Assembly (NCBI GenBank): GCA_900546835.1
Contig: UREH01000029.1
Location: forward strand, 1 to 18,192
DNA length: 18,192 nt
Direction: 5' to 3'
Source of the DNA: an uncultured Porphyromonadaceae bacterium
GTDB taxonomy: Bacteria; Bacteroidota; Bacteroidia; Bacteroidales; Muribaculaceae
The position numbers and the translations under genes were made by a program. Position 1 is the stretch's first letter. Every line of letters starts with the position of its first letter. Shown here one piece after another: positions 14,129-18,192 of this stretch. Below the pieces are notes generated by a model. That model made no database searches, was not told the DNA's origin, and saw only the letters and a program-made list of their open reading frames with translations.

Positions 14129-15295
14129 TCATGGTTGAACGGGAGTAAGCTGCTTCTCGAGGAATGCATCGAAGAGAGTTGTTGGACGGTTGTTGTCGAA
14201 CGCACCTTTCTTATAGCCTTCCTGTTCGGGAGCTTCTGGTTCCCAGTAAAATATGCCATCGAGTACATTGCCGGCAGAAAATTCTTTCAGGAATTTGGTG
14301 AGTGTGGCCGATCCACCGCGATAGTTGGTGTAATGGAATCCGATTTCCGACATAATGATTTTTTTGCCGTACTTCGTGTTCAGGGCCTTGATGTTGGCGA
14401 TGCAATCGTCGATTGCTTTGTTGTCGAGTGATACCTTCCATGAGGAACCGGAGCCCGTTTCAATTTCTGGATAGAGCGACATTCCAATCATATCGTACCG
14501 GCCTCCGTTGGCATTGAGCAGATCAAAGAACCAATTGTAGGTGGCTGCATCCTGACCTTTGTCGAGATGCACAATGACCTGAGCATCGGGATAAACCGCT
14601 TTGACGGCGTCGTAGCCGGCATTGAGATAGCGAGGGAATTCGCCGGCATTGGAGCCTTGCATCTTGCCGCCGAGTTCGTGAAGCATTCCAGGAGTTGTTT
14701 CGTTGCCAATCTGAACCCAGCATACGTTTACGCCTTCGTTTTTAAGGGCTTGAAGGGTGGAGGTCACATGCGAGGAGATAGCATCGGCAGTCTGCTGGGG
14801 TGTATAAGAAGTCCATTCAATAGGAGCATACTGTTTACCGGGATCAGCCCATGAGTTGGAAAGATGGAAGTCAATCATCACGCGCATGCGCAAATCTTTG
14901 GCCCGGCGCGCTTTTGCAACTACATCGTTAAGACCGCACCACCCGCCGGTGGGATTTACCCATACACGTAGGCGGATTGCGTTGACGCCACAATTATTTC
15001 GTAGCAGCTTGGTAAGTTCTTTAGGTGTCTCGCTGCCACGGGGATAGAATTGATAACCTTTGTGCTCGAGTTCGGTTACCCAGCTTATATCGGCTCCGCG
15101 GGCGAAACCTTTCGATTCAAAAGTTTTGTCGAATGCCTCGTCAGGGTCAGTGACCGGAGGAGTAGGTGGAACAGGACCCGGGTTTACGGGCTGAGGAACT
15201 TCCTCTTCATCGTTACCGCAGGAAGAAAAACCGGCGCAGAGAGCTATCGAAGCAGTGCAGGCAAAAAATAGATTCTTAAGAATGGTAAGTTTCAT
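14129..15295 (-). CDS. GH53 endo-beta-1,4-galactanase, surface lipoprotein
   Basis: A 388-residue arabinogalactan endo-1,4-beta-galactosidase, which cuts the beta-1,4-galactan side chains of pectin into oligosaccharides. The N-terminus is a lipoprotein signal with lipobox FSSC and Cys26, followed by an acidic GNDEEE stretch that may favour surface export in Bacteroidetes, then a Pro-rich spacer (34-50). The catalytic domain runs from ~60 to 385: FARGADISWV (64-73), NAIRLRVWVNP (105-115), DFHLSNSWADPGKQ (142-155), acid/base E199 in WVQIGNET, and nucleophile E317 in IIMSEIGFHY. All expected family motifs are present. It lies 55 bases upstream of the GH2 gene and 190 bases downstream of the large clan GH-A-like gene. 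The pairing GH53 plus GH2 matches known Bacteroides galactan loci. Confidence 0.95.
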   Translation of the reverse strand: MKLTILKNLFFACTASIALCAGFSSCGNDEEEVPQPVNPGPVPPTPPVTDPDEAFDKTFESKGFARGADISWVTELEHKGYQFYPRGSETPKELTKLLRNNCGVNAIRLRVWVNPTGGWCGLNDVVAKARRAKDLRMRVMIDFHLSNSWADPGKQYAPIEWTSYTPQQTADAISSHVTSTLQALKNEGVNVCWVQIGNETTPGMLHELGGKMQGSNAGEFPRYLNAGYDAVKAVYPDAQVIVHLDKGQDAATYNWFFDLLNANGGRYDMIGMSLYPEIETGSGSSWKVSLDNKAIDDCIANIKALNTKYGKKIIMSEIGFHYTNYRGGSATLTKFLKEFSAGNVLDGIFYWEPEAPEQEGYKKGAFDNNRPTTLFDAFLEKQLTPVQP

Positions 15296-15485
15296 TGGTA
15301 GGTTAGTCGTGTTATTTATGATCGGGGACGACCATTGATATATTTTGCGGATGTTAATTTGCCGAGTGTATTTTACGATGTATTAACGTAGTGAGCTTTG
15401 TCGAAATTATCTAATTTAGGTTAAATGCTTGCTGCGTAAACCTAATATTCTGTAAAGGCTGTAGGTTGCTGGGTTCTACAACGCT
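15296..15485. other. 190-base gap between the large hydrolase and GH53 genes
   Basis: No coding potential or clear promoter is visible. The only structure is a 7-bp stem TTAGGTT/AACCTAA (15416-15422 with 15439-15445) around a 16-base loop, without a T-run on either side. It could be a weak 3' end for the large hydrolase gene or chance. Whether GH53 has its own promoter here cannot be told from sequence. Confidence 0.5.
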
Positions 15486-18098
15486 TTATTGAATCCATAT
15501 TCCTACAATAGAAAAGTTTCGAGGCGATTCAGATGGCCCGGCTGGTACCACAATCTGTATTTTTTCGATTTCCGTGAGTCTCGGTTCGCGCGCATATCCC
15601 GTAGGAGTGTATTCACGCCCCAAAAAAGTGGGGTAGGGCGCCGGCACCAGCAGTGTCGGGGTGAGTGTCATCTCAGACGGATTGATTGATACGGTTTCTC
15701 CGGCTGCCGGCGATACAGATGTCGAGAATGTTACACCGTCGGAATTGACAACTGAAACTTTGATTGAATCCACCGACGCGTTTTCGCCGAAACGGACCAT
15801 CAGATTCTTATCATTGAGATTCGCAGCGAGGGGAGCAAGCGTTGGTTTGACAAATTTAGTCAGGACGAGAGCTATAGAATCGCTACCGGCGTTCAGGTTC
15901 ACCTGCAGTTCATCGGGAGCTACAGGAAGGCGTTCCTGTATTTTTGTGCGGGCGCGACCCCATGTGTCCGGAATTGTGCTGAGTTCCATCCCGTCAAAGC
16001 CTTCCGATGCGTCAAACAGCACAATGGGGTCGGTTTTGTCGAGTATCTTTACAGAATAATAATCTCCACCCTCAGGACTGTCCCAATCGAGTGGATTGCC
16101 GGAGAGTGCTCCCGGGAACGTAATATCAGCAGAGGTGGCAAGGTGGGTAGAGTCTACTTGTGCTATATCTGGCATTACTATGCGATAGCGGAATTTATCA
16201 CGTCCGGCAATGTCGATGGCCGGAATGGTCGCTTCATATGTGTAGGGGGCTGTTTTGTGCAGGGTGTACAGACGATTGTGCTCTCGCCAGAAAGAGACAT
16301 CATCGGGGTAAACAATTAGGGAATCGGGCATTGTGGGTGCAATGGCCTCTGCCCGAATCACGAGCGAATCTCCTGCTGCCAGATATTTGACTGGAGTATG
16401 ATTAACCGCCACGGGCAGTTGTTTGACCGGTGGCATTACATATTCATCAATGCGGATGGCTCCCAGACGGTTGTCAGTGGCAATACGGTCGATTTGCGCT
16501 TCATCCTTGCCTACGAAATAGACTCCAGGATTCACTGTTATGGTACCCTCTTTTGCAAGAATTATCTGACCTCTTTCCGGACTGATTTTCCGGGCCGCGA
16601 AAGATTCTCCAAGATTCGGGAGCTTGAGCGACATCGGATGCGTGGCATTTATGATATGAGCGAATTCACGGCGCAGTGAGGGCTTTCCGAATGGATCGGA
16701 AGTATAGAATACGTCGGGAAGCACTTCTAATCGCCATACGTCCGTGCCGGGAATTTTGTCGATGAAATAAGCCCCTCTTCCGCTATATTCTACCAGCGGC
16801 GACGAGCCGTATCCGGCAATAGAGAGCAGGGAATCGGGCGATACCGGCATCTTGTCGGTGGAATTGGTATGAATATATTCGTTGGTTGAATTAAGTAATG
16901 CGAGATTATTGGTGTAGCTGAGTGTTATATCGTTGAAAATGGAATCTACAGGATAGTTTACCGGTTTGGCATTCTGCTCATAAGGGGTATTGGCCATCGC
17001 ATGGGCGGCGATGCGCATGCCGAGAGCTTTCTGGGGTGTGTAGGCAAGATTCAGATAATGCGTCTGATATTCAGTGTTGAAGCGTGCCAGATCAATGGGA
17101 TCGTAAGCGAATTGCGTGGCCCACTGGAATCCGTTGCGTGCGAATGTGCGCGCAACTGCAGGGAATAGATAGCTTTCAAGCATATCGGCAGGATCGAATT
17201 CGTAGACTACTTTCGCCATTCTGTCGAAACGCTTGCGATCGGAAAACGGGATATTGTAGTCGGCCACGTATGGCAGAAAATTTCCTTTGCGCTCACGACC
17301 GGCGACGAGGCCGATGGGATACCACTGGTATGTGGTGCCCTGTATGTCGGCGTCGTAATATCCGTCGACGACATCGCCGTTGTGACTCACATTATATAGA
17401 ATGGGCTTCTCCCATCCCGAACGTCGGAGCGCCTTGACCATTGTATTGATATAATCCTTTACCTGCCGGGAGGAAGACATATGGCATGGCTCATTGTTGA
17501 TCTCCATGGAAATTATGGAAGGGTCGTCGGCGTAAGTCTTGCCGGTATATGGATTCTTATGTTTCGAGAGAGCGGAAATATATTTTTCCTGTGCAGCTAT
17601 GGCTTTCGGATCTTCGTGAATCCTGCATTTTTCGAAGTCATATGTAAATGCCCCTGTATCGATGTTTTTTTCAGGATATCCGTTGCCGAAATTGGTCTGG
17701 GCGGTCAGAATAATGTCGATTCCACGCTTCTCGAGTTGCGCTATCAGATAATCAAGCAGGGCAAGATGCTCGTTATCAACAAGATTCCCGACGCTGTCGG
17801 CGAGTTCTGCATCCCATAGATGCATGCGGAACGCGTTCAGGCCCATGCGGCTCATATGATAGACGTCGCGATCGATGGCTGTCCGGATGTCTATACCGAG
17901 CGCATTGGCTGCACGAAATCCGTGGGCGAATGGCAGTGTATAATTTGTACCGTAGTAACGCACTTCAGCGCGGGTTTCGGAATTGATCATTCGGCCATGA
18001 CGATCCACTGTCACCTTAGGTGTTGATGCATGTGAAAACTGCATGCCGCCGGCGACGAGTGCGATGAGTGCTGCGGAACGGAGAAAATAGTGTTTCAT
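15486..18098 (-). CDS. Large secreted clan GH-A-like glycoside hydrolase (possible GH147 galactosidase)
   Basis: An 870-residue exported protein. The signal peptide is about 1-24 (hydrophobic core, ending SHA). The N-terminal half looks like a TIM barrel of clan GH-A: GLNAFRMHLWDAEL (86-99), DIILTAQTNFGNG (128-140), SMEINNEPCH with likely acid/base E203 (197-206), and KVVYEFDPAD with candidate nucleophile E300 (296-305). The C-terminal half is beta-rich and unassigned. I do not recognise the family with certainty. Because it precedes GH53 and GH2 galactan genes, and because Bacteroides ovatus has a GH147 beta-galactosidase in its galactan locus, GH147 is my leading guess, with a GH5-like enzyme as the alternative. 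An upstream ATG at 18125 falls inside a promoter-like element, so ATG 18098, which opens directly with a basic n-region, is chosen. Confidence 0.72.
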   Translation of the reverse strand: MKHYFLRSAALIALVAGGMQFSHASTPKVTVDRHGRMINSETRAEVRYYGTNYTLPFAHGFRAANALGIDIRTAIDRDVYHMSRMGLNAFRMHLWDAELADSVGNLVDNEHLALLDYLIAQLEKRGIDIILTAQTNFGNGYPEKNIDTGAFTYDFEKCRIHEDPKAIAAQEKYISALSKHKNPYTGKTYADDPSIISMEINNEPCHMSSSRQVKDYINTMVKALRRSGWEKPILYNVSHNGDVVDGYYDADIQGTTYQWYPIGLVAGRERKGNFLPYVADYNIPFSDRKRFDRMAKVVYEFDPADMLESYLFPAVARTFARNGFQWATQFAYDPIDLARFNTEYQTHYLNLAYTPQKALGMRIAAHAMANTPYEQNAKPVNYPVDSIFNDITLSYTNNLALLNSTNEYIHTNSTDKMPVSPDSLLSIAGYGSSPLVEYSGRGAYFIDKIPGTDVWRLEVLPDVFYTSDPFGKPSLRREFAHIINATHPMSLKLPNLGESFAARKISPERGQIILAKEGTITVNPGVYFVGKDEAQIDRIATDNRLGAIRIDEYVMPPVKQLPVAVNHTPVKYLAAGDSLVIRAEAIAPTMPDSLIVYPDDVSFWREHNRLYTLHKTAPYTYEATIPAIDIAGRDKFRYRIVMPDIAQVDSTHLATSADITFPGALSGNPLDWDSPEGGDYYSVKILDKTDPIVLFDASEGFDGMELSTIPDTWGRARTKIQERLPVAPDELQVNLNAGSDSIALVLTKFVKPTLAPLAANLNDKNLMVRFGENASVDSIKVSVVNSDGVTFSTSVSPAAGETVSINPSEMTLTPTLLVPAPYPTFLGREYTPTGYAREPRLTEIEKIQIVVPAGPSESPRNFSIVGIWIQ

Positions 18099-18124
18099 GG
18101 GAATCAAAGTAAGGATAATCAACA

Positions 18125-18132
18125 CAAATGTA
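18125..18132 (-). promoter_or_regulatory. Candidate -7 promoter element for the galactan hydrolase genes
   Basis: Read on the - strand the bases are TACATTTG, a match to the Bacteroidetes TAnnTTTG -7 consensus. It ends 26 bases before the ATG at 18098, giving a leader of about 20 bases. Upstream to the window end is AT-rich sequence with no clear TTTG -33 box. The position excludes translation from the in-frame ATG at 18125. Confidence 0.42.
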
Positions 18133-18192
18133 CAAAAAATATAAGTGAGGGAGGGAGAAATAGTTCTTAAATTGTTATTTTTGTAGAAATTT

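Noticed and set aside
15416..15445. TTAGGTT/AACCTAA stem as a terminator after the large hydrolase
   Set aside because: Seven A/T-rich pairs, a 16-base loop and no T-run; recorded only as part of the gap description.
18099..18125. Upstream ATG adding nine residues to the large hydrolase
   Set aside because: The ATG coincides with a TAnnTTTG promoter-like element, and the later ATG gives a standard signal peptide.
1..18192. CRISPR arrays, tRNA or rRNA genes, insertion sequences, phage genes
   Set aside because: No regularly spaced repeats, cloverleaf patterns, transposase motifs or structural phage proteins were seen on either strand.

Overview
The window looks like chromosome of a Bacteroidales bacterium. 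The grounds are a GlsA/GlsB-type glycine-lipid acyltransferase pair, a Wzi-family outer-membrane barrel, Bacteroidetes-style lipoprotein signals, a secreted GH53/GH2 galactan enzyme set, weak Shine-Dalgarno sites and TAnnTTTG-like promoter elements. Base composition near 50% GC would suit a gut Muribaculaceae-type genome, but that family assignment is inference.

Layout. Positions 1-7975 read on the + strand. They hold the 3' end of a PlsC-type acyltransferase (glsA-like) and its partner GNAT/hemolysin-like acyltransferase (glsB-like). A closely spaced run of six genes follows: Wzi-like barrel, small lipocalin-like lipoprotein, LegB-type sugar-nucleotide dehydratase, ATP-grasp ligase, NeuB/LegI-type nonulosonate synthase, and a PurF-like phosphoribosyltransferase with a destroyed glutaminase site. 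A strong hairpin at 8002-8050 separates these from a convergent block.

Positions 8071-18098 read on the - strand. In transcription order they are a large secreted clan GH-A-like hydrolase, a GH53 endo-galactanase lipoprotein, a GH2 beta-galactosidase, galactokinase, a sugar-1-phosphate nucleotidyltransferase and GalE. This is a coherent route: cut beta-1,4-galactan outside, release galactose, phosphorylate it, and convert it through UDP-galactose to UDP-glucose. No classical GalT, no SusC/SusD pair and no transporter are in view.

The points most worth following are the LegB/ATP-grasp/LegI/PurF-like gene set, which holds only part of a nonulosonate pathway; the PurF homologue that keeps its PRPP and Fe-S motifs but has lost the catalytic Cys, Arg and Asn of its glutaminase half; the galactose pathway in which a nucleotidyltransferase seems to stand in for GalT; and the large clan GH-A-like enzyme, a possible GH147 galactosidase. 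The first 19 bases are a perfect inverted copy of 30-48 and put a stop in a conserved reading frame, so they look like an assembly fold-back. No gene-free stretch exceeds 300 bases. I saw no tRNA, rRNA, CRISPR array, insertion sequence or phage gene.
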